Origin: Selenomonadales bacterium
GTDB taxonomy: Bacteria; Bacillota; Negativicutes; Sporomusales; UBA7701
Assembly (NCBI GenBank): GCA_029975165.1
Contig: JARKPR010000031.1
Span: forward strand, 103,640-167,639
Direction of reading: 5' to 3'
DNA length: 64,000 nt
Both the position numbers and the translations under genes were made by a program. Under the pieces are notes generated by a model that saw only the letters and a list, made by a program, of their open reading frames with translations, did no database searches and was not told the origin of the DNA. Positions 1-8,790 of the stretch are shown piece by piece. Each line of letters opens with the position of its first letter. The stretch's first letter is position 1.

Positions 1-1103
1 TTTCGCTGTCGTTCACGCTCATCATGTCCACGGCGGCCACCACGGCGATATTTGCCGGCAAAGCGCTGGATTATATCCGGCCGCGGCAGCTCATCCTGCT
101 GGGCGGGGTGGTGTTCGGCGCCGGCATCGGCGGCATGGGCTTCATCCAATCGCTCTCGCACTTATATATATGCGCCGTCCTGGCCGGGATCGGCCTGGGG
201 ACGGTGTACCCCGGCGGGACAATGCCCAATATGGTCCGCTTCTTCCCTGACAGGCGGGGCCTCGTTTCCGGCCTGCTGACCGGCGGCTGCGGCGTGGGTC
301 CCGTGATCTGGGCGCCGGTATCCGTGGCCCTCGTAGCCCAGTTCGGCGTCCTGACAACGCTGAAAATCATCGGCGTCGCCCTCGTCGTCGTCATCGGCGC
401 CGTTTCCCGGCTGGTCATGACGGCGCCCGACGGCTACCGTCCGGCGGGCTGGGCCCCGTCCGCGGGCATGGCCCAGGCCGCGTTCGGCGCGGAAAAGACG
501 TGGCAGGAAATGCTCCGCGACCCGTCGTTCTACTTCCTGGCGAGCATGCTGACCCTCGGTTACGTCAACGGCATGATGATGATCGGGCACGCGTCGCCGA
601 TCGCCCAGGACATCGCCAAGATCACCCCCCAGGCGGCGGCAGTCGTCGTCGGCCTGCTGGCGCTGTTCAACACCGGCGGCCGCGTGGGCTGGGGCTGGAT
701 CTCCGACAAAATCGGCCGCTACCCGGTGGTCGTGATCCTCTTCATCCTCGGCGGCCTCGGCATGAGCGCCATGACCCAGGTAGCGGGCTATTACCCCTTA
801 GTGGCCATGGTGGCGCTCATCGGCCTGTGCTACGGCGGGTTCATGGCCCTCATCGCCCCGTTCACGGCCGACTTCTTCGGGACGAAGAACCTGGGCGTGA
901 ACTTCGGCATCATGTTCCTGACCGTCGCCGTCGCCGCCTACGTCGGGCCGCTGCTGGCGGCGACGGCCAAGCAGACGTACGGCGATTACCGCATGGCGTT
1001 CGTCATCGCGATCGCTATCAACGTCGCCGGCCTCGCCCTGTTCGGCGCGTTCCGGCTGTACCGGAACAGGCGGGCCAAAGCCATACAACTGCAAGAGGCG
1101 TAA
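1..1103 (+). CDS. MFS transporter, oxalate/formate antiporter (OFA) type, 5' partial
   Basis: Inner-membrane carrier of the major facilitator superfamily. The reading frame is open to the left edge (codons from position 3), so the first methionine visible at 24 is internal and the N-terminal helices are missing. About ten hydrophobic helices remain, with the second-half loop motif GWGWISDKIGR typical of MFS proteins. Overall character resembles the OFA family (oxalate/formate, lactate or aromatic acid carriers). It ends about 50 bp before a molybdoenzyme gene on the same strand, so it probably imports the substrate or exports the product of that operon; the substrate itself cannot be read from the sequence. 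Confidence 0.85.
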   Translation, partial: SLSFTLIMSTAATTAIFAGKALDYIRPRQLILLGGVVFGAGIGGMGFIQSLSHLYICAVLAGIGLGTVYPGGTMPNMVRFFPDRRGLVSGLLTGGCGVGPVIWAPVSVALVAQFGVLTTLKIIGVALVVVIGAVSRLVMTAPDGYRPAGWAPSAGMAQAAFGAEKTWQEMLRDPSFYFLASMLTLGYVNGMMMIGHASPIAQDIAKITPQAAAVVVGLLALFNTGGRVGWGWISDKIGRYPVVVILFILGGLGMSAMTQVAGYYPLVAMVALIGLCYGGFMALIAPFTADFFGTKNLGVNFGIMFLTVAVAAYVGPLLAATAKQTYGDYRMAFVIAIAINVAGLALFGAFRLYRNRRAKAIQLQEA

Positions 1104-1154
1104 GACGACTTAACCGCCCGCGGAAAAACCGGGCGCTGAAGCAAGGGGGGCAAC

Positions 1155-3392
1155 ATGAGCAAGAGTATCGACTTGGAACAGGAAGGCATCGAAGTAAAGA
1201 AATCGTGCTGTTACTTCTGCCACCAGAACTGCGGGGTGCTGGCCTATGTCAAGGACGGCAGAGTTCTGGCCATCGAGGGCGACCCCACCTTCCCCACCAA
1301 CGAAGGGGGGCTGTGCTGCCGCGGCAATATCGCTCTGCAGCACCTCGACCATCCCGCCCGCATCAACTATCCGCTGAAACGCGTCGGCAAGCGCGGCGAA
1401 GGCAAATGGGAGCAGATCTCCTGGGATCAGGCGTTGGGCGAGATCGCCGCCAGGCTGACGGCCATCCGCGACCAGCACGGCGCCGAAGCCGTGGCCACGG
1501 CCGGCGGCACCTCGCGCACCGACGACTGGGCCCGCCGCCGGTTCATGAACATCTTCGGCAGCCCGAACTGCTTCCACAACTCCCACCTCTGCTGGATACC
1601 CACCTTCATGGTCGAGACGGCCATCTACGGCTGGTGCCCGTTCGACCTCGACCTGGGCACGAGCCGCTGCCTGGTGCTGTGGGGCCAGAACCCCGGCGCG
1701 TCGAGCATGCCGGAGATGCACCACATCCGCGAGCTGCAGGCCAAGGGGCTCAAAATCATCGTCATCGACCCGCGGTTCACCGAGACGGCCGCCAAGGCCG
1801 ACCTCTGGCTGCCGCTCAGGCCGGGCTCCGACCTGGCCCTGGCCCTGGCATGGGTCAACGTCATAATCCACGAGGGCCTGTTCGACCCGGACTTCGTCAA
1901 CGAATACTGCGAGGGCTTCGGCGAGCTGGCCGACCATGTCGAGCAGTTCACCCCGGAATGGGCGGCGCCGCTCACCTGGCTGACGCCGGAGCAGATCCGC
2001 GAGAGCGCCTACCTGTACGCCACCACCAAGCCCGGCAACATCCAGTGGGGCGTCGCCATCGACCAGGTCGGCAAATCGGCCGGCGCGGCCATGCATGCCC
2101 GCGCCATCCTGCGGGCCCTGACCGGCAACCTCGACTGTCCCGGCGCCGACCTGCTCACCGGGCCCAGCCAGGACTCCGTCACCGACGAGGAGATGGAAGC
2201 CAACGATATGCTGCCCGCGGCGCAGAAGGCCAAGCAGATCGGCGCCGACAAGTTCAAGTTGGTCACCTGGCCGGGCTACGGCAAAATCGCCGAGCTCAGC
2301 AAAAAGCACTGGGGCAAGGCGCCGACCGCCGAGTGGATGTGCGAGGCCCATCCGCCCAGCGTCTTCAACGCCATCCTCACCGGCCAGCCGTACCCCGTCA
2401 AGGCCCTGCTGGTGGCGGCCACCAACCCCGTCAACTCCTACGGCCAGAGCAAGACCATCCTCGAAGCCCTGCGGGCGGTCGACTTCATGGTGACCTGCGA
2501 GTACTGGATGACCCCGACCGCCGCCCTGTCCGACTACGTGCTGCCGATCGCCGGCGCCCTGGAGCGGCCGACGATCACCAACTCCTACGGCTGCGCCGAT
2601 TACCTGCTCGCCTCCCAGCGGGCCATCCAACCGATGTACGAGCGGCGCAACGACTACAACTTCTGGCGCGACCTCGGCGTCCGCATGGGCCAGGAGGAGC
2701 ACTGGCCGTGGCAGACGGTCGAGGAAGCGTACCATTACCGCCTTGAGCCGCTCGGCTACGGCGCCGAGAGCTACGACGAGTTCGTCGAGCTGTACCGCTT
2801 CCACTTCCCGGAGCGCGAGTACTACAAGTACAAACGCATCGGCTTCGGCACCCCCTCCGGCAAGATCGAGCTTTATTCCACCACCCTCAAGGAACTCGGC
2901 TACCCGCCGCTGCCCGAATACGTCGGCCCGACCGAAAACGAACTCGACGATCCCGACCTGGCGGCCAAGTTCCCCTTCGTCCTCACCACCGGTAACGGGT
3001 TCATGCCCTTCCACCATTCCGAGCACTTTCAGATCAAGGAACTGCGCTTCCTGCGCCACGAGCCCCGCGTGGAGATCAACCCGGCCACCGCCGCCGAGCT
3101 GTGCATTGAGGAAGGCGACTGGGTGTGGATCGAGACGGCCCGCGGCCGCATCAAGCAAAAGGCGGCGCTCACCAACGGCGTCCATCCCCACGTCATCGTC
3201 ACCGAGCGCGGCTGGTGGTTCCCCGAGCGGAGCATGGCCGAGCCCGAGCTGGGCGGCTGCCTGGAATCCAATACCAACGTGCTGACAAGCGTCGCCGACG
3301 AGCACTGCGACCCCCTCAGCGGCACCTGGGCCAACCGCGGCCTGCTCTGCCGGGTGTACAAAGTGGACGGCGACGCGAAGGGAGGCAAATAA
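1155..3392 (+). CDS. Molybdopterin (Mo/W-bis-PGD) oxidoreductase, DMSO reductase family, 745 aa
   Basis: Catalytic subunit of a DMSO-reductase-superfamily enzyme. The N-terminal [4Fe-4S] motif is C19-x2-C22-x3-C26-x27-C54 followed by R56-G57. The GSPNC...SHLCW region places C146 where acetylene hydratase and related enzymes have the metal-ligating cysteine. The C-terminal pterin-binding domain has LTTGNGFMPFHHSEH and a GWWFPE motif. There is no Tat signal, so it acts in the cytoplasm. It abuts the ferredoxin gene (1-bp gap) and belongs to an operon with a NrfD-type subunit, a radical SAM protein and a second Mo enzyme. Relatives include acetylene hydratase-like and dehydroxylase-like enzymes; the substrate is unknown. 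Start ATG follows AAGGGGGG. Confidence 0.92.
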   Translation: MSKSIDLEQEGIEVKKSCCYFCHQNCGVLAYVKDGRVLAIEGDPTFPTNEGGLCCRGNIALQHLDHPARINYPLKRVGKRGEGKWEQISWDQALGEIAARLTAIRDQHGAEAVATAGGTSRTDDWARRRFMNIFGSPNCFHNSHLCWIPTFMVETAIYGWCPFDLDLGTSRCLVLWGQNPGASSMPEMHHIRELQAKGLKIIVIDPRFTETAAKADLWLPLRPGSDLALALAWVNVIIHEGLFDPDFVNEYCEGFGELADHVEQFTPEWAAPLTWLTPEQIRESAYLYATTKPGNIQWGVAIDQVGKSAGAAMHARAILRALTGNLDCPGADLLTGPSQDSVTDEEMEANDMLPAAQKAKQIGADKFKLVTWPGYGKIAELSKKHWGKAPTAEWMCEAHPPSVFNAILTGQPYPVKALLVAATNPVNSYGQSKTILEALRAVDFMVTCEYWMTPTAALSDYVLPIAGALERPTITNSYGCADYLLASQRAIQPMYERRNDYNFWRDLGVRMGQEEHWPWQTVEEAYHYRLEPLGYGAESYDEFVELYRFHFPEREYYKYKRIGFGTPSGKIELYSTTLKELGYPPLPEYVGPTENELDDPDLAAKFPFVLTTGNGFMPFHHSEHFQIKELRFLRHEPRVEINPATAAELCIEEGDWVWIETARGRIKQKAALTNGVHPHVIVTERGWWFPERSMAEPELGGCLESNTNVLTSVADEHCDPLSGTWANRGLLCRVYKVDGDAKGGK

Positions 3393-3393
3393 G

Positions 3394-3939
3394 ATGGCGC
3401 GCTACGCGATCGTTTTCGATACCCGGCGCTGTATCGGCTGCCATTCGTGCACCGTGGCCTGCCGGGTGAACAATGAGCTGCCGCTCGACATGATCTACAA
3501 CCCGGTCACCACCGTCGGCCCCGCCGGCGTATACCCCAACCTGAGCATGGTGCACGTGCCGCTCATCTGCATGCACTGCGACAACCCGCCGTGCGTCGAC
3601 GCCTGCCCGACCGGCGCCTCGCAGCGGCGGGACGACGGCATCGTATTTGTCGAGGACAGGAAATGCGTCGGCTGCCTGGCGTGCGTCATGGCCTGTCCCT
3701 ACGGCGCCCGCGTCAAGAACCACGCGACCGGCGCGGTGCAGAAATGCGACTTCTGCAAGGACCGCGTCGACGCCGGCAAGCTGCCGTACTGCGTGCTGAC
3801 CTGCCACCAGAAGGCCCGCGTGTTCGGCGACCTCGACGAACCGGCGAGCGAAGTCTGCAAACTCGTGAACGGCCAACGGGCGGTCCGCCTCCTGGCGGAG
3901 CTGGGCACCGAGCCGTATGCCTTTTACATTTACGGATAG
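3394..3939 (+). CDS. Four-cluster [4Fe-4S] ferredoxin subunit (DmsB/NrfC-like), 181 aa
   Basis: Electron-transfer subunit that links the Mo enzyme to the membrane subunit. Sixteen cysteines form four cluster motifs: CIGCHSCTVAC near residue 12, CMHCDNPPCVDAC near 56, CVGCLACVMAC near 91 and CDFCKD...CVLTC near 118-134. Length and layout match DmsB, PsrB and NrfC proteins. The gene starts immediately after the stop of the catalytic subunit (AATAAGATG) and is followed after 13 bp by the NrfD-like gene, giving the usual catalytic, electron-transfer, membrane-anchor order. Confidence 0.93.
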   Translation: MARYAIVFDTRRCIGCHSCTVACRVNNELPLDMIYNPVTTVGPAGVYPNLSMVHVPLICMHCDNPPCVDACPTGASQRRDDGIVFVEDRKCVGCLACVMACPYGARVKNHATGAVQKCDFCKDRVDAGKLPYCVLTCHQKARVFGDLDEPASEVCKLVNGQRAVRLLAELGTEPYAFYIYG

Positions 3940-3952
3940 GAGGTGCGGGCAT

Positions 3953-4876
3953 ATGAAAAACAAGCATGAAGGCTGGGGCTGGATGCTGGCCGTCGACTTC
4001 TTCTTCGCCGGCATGGGCGGCGCGATGCTGGTGATCGCCGGCGCCGCCGACCTGTTCGTCGGCGAGGGGCGCACCTCGGCGCTCGCAAGCTTCCTCGGGG
4101 CCGCGTTCATGGGCCTCGGGTCGGGGCTGCTCATCTTCGAACTCGGCCGCCCCTTCCAGTCGTGGCGCGTATTCATGAACCCCAAGGCCATCCTCACGGC
4201 GGGCGCCTGGACCATGTCGCTGGCCATCGGCGCCGGCTTCGTCTACACCACGTTTTCCTTCGCCCTCTTCCCCTGGAGCGGCTGGGTGCTTGTCCGCAAG
4301 CTCACGGCCGCCTTCCTGATCGTCGCCGGCCTGGTGGTGGCCGCCTACCCCGGCATCCTGCTGGGCAGGCTCAAAGGCCGCCCGCTGTGGTCCGGCTCGG
4401 GGATGACCAGCCTCTTCCTGACCTCGTCGCTGGTCACGGCGTTCGCCGCCCATTACCTGTGCGGCCTGCTCTACCCGCCGGCAGCCATCGGCGACGTTCT
4501 GGCCAAATTCCCGGCGGTCACCGCCGTCCTCCTGGCCGTACAGCTCGTGCTGTGGGTCAGCTACCTGTGGGTCAAGCACAGCTCGACCGCGGCCGAGACG
4601 ATCGCCGTCAAGCGCTGGATTTCCGGCGAATATGCCGCCGCCTTCAAGTACGGCTTCATCCTGGCAGGCACGCTGCTGCCGCTGGCGCTGGCGCTGGCGG
4701 ACGCGCCGCTCTTCCAGGCCGCGGGCGCCGCGCTGACGCTCGGCGGCGGCCTTGTCATGCGCCTGCTGGTCATTTACGGCGGCAACGCCGACCGTACCTG
4801 GCTGCCGGGCGAGGTCCAGTACCGCTCGCGGCTGCCGCACGGCGACGAGGCGTTCCTGAAGGCCTGGAACAAATAA
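3953..4876 (+). CDS. NrfD/PsrC-type polytopic membrane subunit, 307 aa
   Basis: Integral membrane anchor of the redox complex, expected to exchange electrons with menaquinone. The protein has about eight hydrophobic segments and an early GGAMLV and FELGRPFQSWRVFMNP region characteristic of NrfD-like subunits, where a conserved acidic residue lies near the quinone site. The ATG at 3953 is chosen over upstream codons because AGGAGGT sits 8-14 bp before it. Since neither Mo subunit carries a Tat signal, the Fe-S and Mo subunits probably dock on the cytoplasmic face. Confidence 0.9.
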   Translation: MKNKHEGWGWMLAVDFFFAGMGGAMLVIAGAADLFVGEGRTSALASFLGAAFMGLGSGLLIFELGRPFQSWRVFMNPKAILTAGAWTMSLAIGAGFVYTTFSFALFPWSGWVLVRKLTAAFLIVAGLVVAAYPGILLGRLKGRPLWSGSGMTSLFLTSSLVTAFAAHYLCGLLYPPAAIGDVLAKFPAVTAVLLAVQLVLWVSYLWVKHSSTAAETIAVKRWISGEYAAAFKYGFILAGTLLPLALALADAPLFQAAGAALTLGGGLVMRLLVIYGGNADRTWLPGEVQYRSRLPHGDEAFLKAWNK

Positions 4877-4911
4877 AATCGCGGCCCGGAAGCCGCGGCA
4901 GGAGACTTGCC

Positions 4912-6204
4912 ATGCAACCGGCCAAAACAACCGCCGCAACAACCCTGCTCAAAGAAACGGAAAGCCTCTGCCCCGTCTGCCTGCGGACCGTCCCCGCCCG
5001 GGTCGTCGGCGAGGGCCGGGCCGTTTACCAGCACAAGGCCTGCCCCGAGCACGGGGCGTTCAAGACTTACCTGTGGCCGGACATCGACCACTACACCTGG
5101 ATGGGCTCATTCCAGTTCCCCTGCATCCCGCCCAAGCAGCCGGCCGCGCCGCGGCAGGGCTGCCCGCGGGACTGCGGGCCGTGCACGTCGCACCGCCGCC
5201 AGCCGACGCTGGTCGAGCTCGAGCTCACCCACCGATGCAACCTGCGCTGCCCGGTGTGCTTCATGGCCGCCAACGCGGCACGGGAGACGCCGCCCGAGCC
5301 CGGCCTCGCGGCCATCGAAGCCATGTACCGCGCCATCCTAGCCAGGACCGGGCCGCAGACCAGCATCCAACTGACCGGCGGCGAACCGACCGTCCGCGAG
5401 GATTTGCCGGCTATCGTCCGCCTGGGCCGCGAGATCGGCTTCACCGCCATCGAGGTCAACACCAACGGCCTGGCGATCGCCGCCGACCCCGGCTACGCCG
5501 CCGTCCTGGCCGCCGCCGGCATCAGCGGCATCTACCTGCAGTTCGACGGCCTCGCCCCGGCGGTGTACGAAAAGATCCGCGGCGCCGACCTGCTGGCCGT
5601 CAAGCGGCGGGCGATCGAGAACTGCCGCGCCGCCGGCGTGCAGGTCGTGCTGGCCATGACCGTCATCGGCGGCATCAACGAAGACCAGTTGGGGGCGGTG
5701 CTCGACTTCGCCCTCGCCAACCGCGACACGGTCGTCGGCATCGCCTACCAGCCGGCCTTCGGCTCCGGGCGCTTCGAGGTCTCCCCCGCGCGGCGGCTGA
5801 CGATGGGCGACGTGGCCTTCCTGCTCGCCGAACAGAGCCATGGCCTGCTGGCGCCGTACGACCTGTGGCCGCTGGCCTGCGCGCCCCTGTGCGACTGCGC
5901 CACCTACCTCGTCGAGGACCGGGGCAAATTCACGCCGCTCACCCGCCTCATCTCGCGGGAGGAATACACCGCCTGCTACAACCCCGACAGCCCCCAGGGC
6001 TCGGTGCTGTGGGACATCGCCGCCGAACGGTTCCCCCAGTGCGGCCAGGGCCTGTCGGTCATCGTCATGAACTTCATGGACGCCCTGAGCATCGACCTGG
6101 AGCGCCTGCGCGAGTGCAGCATGCTCGTCGCCGGGCCGGAAGGCCGCCTTATCCCGTTTTGCGCCTACCAGCTGACCGACAGCCACGGCAACAAGCCGAA
6201 ATAA
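4912..6204 (+). CDS. Radical SAM protein, COG1964-like, 430 aa
   Basis: Contains an N-terminal cysteine pair (CPVC at 19-22 and a second group ending CPEHG), a middle CPRDCGPC segment, then the radical SAM cluster motif C-NLR-C-PV-C and a GGEPTVRED glycine-rich SAM-binding stretch. A cysteine-rich tail follows (CAPLCDC, FCAY), suggesting extra Fe-S clusters. The layout resembles COG1964 proteins, which include tetraether-lipid synthases, but no product can be assigned. Its place between two Mo/W enzyme genes suggests it matures one of them or acts on the same substrate. ATG 4912 follows GGCAGGAGACTTGCC. Confidence 0.85.
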   Translation: MQPAKTTAATTLLKETESLCPVCLRTVPARVVGEGRAVYQHKACPEHGAFKTYLWPDIDHYTWMGSFQFPCIPPKQPAAPRQGCPRDCGPCTSHRRQPTLVELELTHRCNLRCPVCFMAANAARETPPEPGLAAIEAMYRAILARTGPQTSIQLTGGEPTVREDLPAIVRLGREIGFTAIEVNTNGLAIAADPGYAAVLAAAGISGIYLQFDGLAPAVYEKIRGADLLAVKRRAIENCRAAGVQVVLAMTVIGGINEDQLGAVLDFALANRDTVVGIAYQPAFGSGRFEVSPARRLTMGDVAFLLAEQSHGLLAPYDLWPLACAPLCDCATYLVEDRGKFTPLTRLISREEYTACYNPDSPQGSVLWDIAAERFPQCGQGLSVIVMNFMDALSIDLERLRECSMLVAGPEGRLIPFCAYQLTDSHGNKPK

Positions 6205-6221
6205 CCACGCAAGGTGCCGAT

Positions 6222-8405
6222 ATGCCACACGAAAAAACCGTCCGCACCAACTGCCGCTTCTGCGGCTACCAATGCGGCCTCAAAGCCACCGTCGCCGGCG
6301 GCCGGGTCACGGCCGTCGAGCCCGACCCCGGCCAGTACCCCGGCGACGCCGCCATCCAGCGCAGCTGCCGGCGGTGGCGGCTGGCGCCGGAATTCCTCGA
6401 CCATCCCCAGCGCATCAACTACCCGCTGAAGCGGGTCGGTGAGCGCGGCAGCGGGCAGTGGCAGCGGATCACCTGGGAGCAGGCGCTCGACGAAATCGCC
6501 GCCAGGCTGGCGGCCCTCAAGGAGCGCCACGGTCCCGAAACGCTGGCCACCTGCATCGGCGGGCCGCACGCCGTCTACTGGCCGCTGCACCGCTTCCTCA
6601 GCCTGTTCGGCAGCCCCAACAACATCGGCATCGGCCAGATCTGCTGGAACCCGGCCACCTGGGTCAACACCCTGACCTACGGCTGGACGGTCGAGAACGA
6701 GCTCGACCCCGGCGCCACCGACTGCGCCCTCTTCTGGGGCACCAACCCGGCCGAGTCGGACAACTCCCTGCTGTGGCGCGAGCTGCTGCGCTACCGCCGC
6801 ACCGGCAAACCGCTCGTCGTCGTCGACCCGCGCCGCTCGCGGACGGCCGAACTGGCCTCCCTGTGGCTGCCCGTCCGCCCGGGGACGGACGCCGTCCTCG
6901 CCCTCGGCCTGCTGCACGTCGTCATTACCGAGCGGCTCTACGACGAAGCGTTCGTCGCCGTCTGGTGCCACGGCTTCGACCGCCTGGCCGGGCATGTCGC
7001 GCCCTACACGCCTGCTTACGTGGCAAGCGTCACCGGCGTGGCGGCCGACGACATCGCCGCCGCCGCCCGCCTGTACGCCGGCCACGCCCCGGCGGCCATC
7101 TTCACCGGCCGGGGCATCGACCAGATCGGCGCCGACAGCATCGCCGTCCACCGCGCGCTGGCCAGCCTGCGGGCCGTCACCGGCAACCTCGACGTGCCCG
7201 GGGCCTCGCACCTCACCGACATGCCCGACTTCATCCCCGAGCTCGACCTCGAGCTGAGCGAAAGCTTCCCGGCCGCGGCGCGCGCCAGGCAGCTCGGCCG
7301 GCTGGGGCTGCAGTCCTACGCAGGCTACGAGCGCGTCAAACAGCTCACGCTCCGCCACGGCCGGCGCCTGCCGATGCGCTACCTCACCTCCGCCCAGCCC
7401 AACCTCGTGTGGCGGGCGATGCTCACCGGCGAGCCTTACCCGGTCCGCTCCCTTATCGTCATGGCGACCAACCCGCTCCTCACCCAGGCGGACAGCCGCC
7501 TGGTTTACGAAGCGCTCAAAAGCCTCGACCTGCTGGTCGTCCTCGAGCTCTTCCCCACGCCGACCGCCATGCTGGCCGACTACGTGCTGCCCAGCGCCGG
7601 CGCCCTCGAACGGCCGCTGCTCGAGACCAAGGCCGGCACGGCCAACCTCGCCTACGGCGGCGAGCAGGCCGTCGCGCCCTACTACGAGCGCCGCCCCGAC
7701 TACGACTTCTGGCGCGGCCTCGGGCTCAGGCTCGGCCAGGCCGACCAGTGGCCATGGGCGGATTTTCACGCCGCCCTGGCCGCCAGCCTGGCGCCGACCG
7801 GCTGGACGTGGGCCGACTTCTGCGGCACCGGCCTGTATTCGCTGCCGCCCGACTACCGCAAGCACGAGCAGCTCGACCCGCGCACCGGGCGGCCCGCCGG
7901 CTTCGCAACCGCCAGCGGCAAGGTCGAGCTGTACTGCGGCCTGCTCGGCGAGCTTGACGGCGACCCGCTGCCCGTCCCCCGGGACAAACCGGCGCCAGGC
8001 GGGGAATTTCCCCTGTCGCTCATCACCGGGGCACGGGTTCAGCCGTACTTCGCCTCCAGCTTCCGCCAGTTTCCGGCCCTGCGGGCCGTCCACCCCGAGC
8101 CCTGGGCGCAGGTCAGCGCCGCCACGGCCGCCAGGCTCGGCCTCGCGCCGGGCAGCCCGATCCTGGTGGCGACGGAACGCGGCCAAGCCCGCTTCATCCT
8201 CCAGGTCGCCGTCATGGCCGACGACGTCGTCAGCGTCGAATACGGCTGGTGGTATCCGGAGCAGGCGGCGGCCGAGCCCGGCCTGGGCGGCCTGTGGACG
8301 GCGAACGCCAACATCCTGACCAACGCCGACTACGAAACCAGCGACCCCTTCGTCGGCACCGCGACCTACAACGGCGTGCCCTGCCGCGTGACGCCGGCCG
8401 AATAG
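6222..8405 (+). CDS. Second Mo/W-bis-PGD oxidoreductase of the operon, 727 aa
   Basis: Another DMSO-reductase-family catalytic subunit, clearly paralogous in layout to the one at 1155. Cluster motif C11-x2-C14-x3-C18-x30-C49 followed by R50-R51, where most relatives have x27 and then x-K/R-G, so the fourth ligand region is slightly unusual. C141 (GQICWNP) is the likely metal ligand. No Tat signal. Start ATG at 6222 has a modest AAGGTGCCGAT ribosome site and lies 17 bp after the radical SAM gene. No separate ferredoxin follows, so it may share the upstream Fe-S and membrane subunits, or work with the radical SAM protein. Confidence 0.9.
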   Translation: MPHEKTVRTNCRFCGYQCGLKATVAGGRVTAVEPDPGQYPGDAAIQRSCRRWRLAPEFLDHPQRINYPLKRVGERGSGQWQRITWEQALDEIAARLAALKERHGPETLATCIGGPHAVYWPLHRFLSLFGSPNNIGIGQICWNPATWVNTLTYGWTVENELDPGATDCALFWGTNPAESDNSLLWRELLRYRRTGKPLVVVDPRRSRTAELASLWLPVRPGTDAVLALGLLHVVITERLYDEAFVAVWCHGFDRLAGHVAPYTPAYVASVTGVAADDIAAAARLYAGHAPAAIFTGRGIDQIGADSIAVHRALASLRAVTGNLDVPGASHLTDMPDFIPELDLELSESFPAAARARQLGRLGLQSYAGYERVKQLTLRHGRRLPMRYLTSAQPNLVWRAMLTGEPYPVRSLIVMATNPLLTQADSRLVYEALKSLDLLVVLELFPTPTAMLADYVLPSAGALERPLLETKAGTANLAYGGEQAVAPYYERRPDYDFWRGLGLRLGQADQWPWADFHAALAASLAPTGWTWADFCGTGLYSLPPDYRKHEQLDPRTGRPAGFATASGKVELYCGLLGELDGDPLPVPRDKPAPGGEFPLSLITGARVQPYFASSFRQFPALRAVHPEPWAQVSAATAARLGLAPGSPILVATERGQARFILQVAVMADDVVSVEYGWWYPEQAAAEPGLGGLWTANANILTNADYETSDPFVGTATYNGVPCRVTPAE

Positions 8406-8569
8406 GGTCTCAAAATGACACTGCCATCGCAAAAGCGGATTAGCCCCAATCGGCGGCGGCGAGCCTTTCTGTGAACCCGTAACCATGATTTTCCCATCCC
8501 AAAAAGAGATAGGGCCGCGTGTCCGCCTGACGGCGGCGGGGAACGGGCAACCCCGGCGCAGAGCCATTT

Positions 8570-8584
8570 CCGGGAAATTCCCGG
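8570..8584. promoter_or_regulatory. 15-bp perfect palindrome beside the sigma-54 promoter
   Basis: CCGGGAAATTCCCGG is a perfect inverted repeat around a central A. It ends 4 bp before the -24 element, so a protein bound here would contact RNA polymerase directly. It may be an operator for a repressor or a local activator site; typical sigma-54 enhancer sites lie further upstream. Confidence 0.5.
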
Positions 8585-8588
8585 CAAC

Positions 8589-8604
8589 TGGCACGCATAT
8601 TGCA
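8589..8604 (+). promoter_or_regulatory. Sigma-54 (RpoN) -24/-12 promoter
   Basis: TGGCACG-CATA-TTGCA is an exact match to the sigma-54 consensus (TGGCACG, four bases, TTGCW). Transcription would start near 8615 and run into the Mo-enzyme operon at 8791, making it dependent on an activator ATPase that is not encoded in the window. Confidence 0.85.
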
Positions 8605-8790
8605 TGTTTTTGCTTTTGGTGCGGCAATATCCGGTTTTTAGTCAATGCCTCACGTTCATAGAGCGTAGCCGGTTCAAAAAACAAGCCCAGGGTCGTTCGA
8701 TTGCCCGAAGGAGGTGTTTGGGTAAAGGAACAGACCGGTCGATGAAGGTGCGTCTTAGAAAACAAGTTTCTTGAAAGGGTTGGTGAGATC

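Larger units (their letters stand above)
8406..8790 (+). other. Intergenic leader with regulatory signals
   Basis: A 385-bp gap between two Mo-enzyme operons. It holds a 15-bp perfect palindrome at 8570-8584, a sigma-54 promoter at 8589-8604 and then a leader of about 170 nt. The leader contains an AAGGAGGTG near 8709 followed by only a four-codon frame, and an ATG at 8741 opening a 10-codon frame. No conserved protein is seen. Confidence 0.6.

Noticed and set aside
1110..3305. Long antisense frames opposite the Mo-enzyme genes (also 6165-8798, 8827-10962)
   Set aside because: They are by-products of high GC content: no ribosome sites, no recognisable domains, and they mirror real genes with strong motifs.
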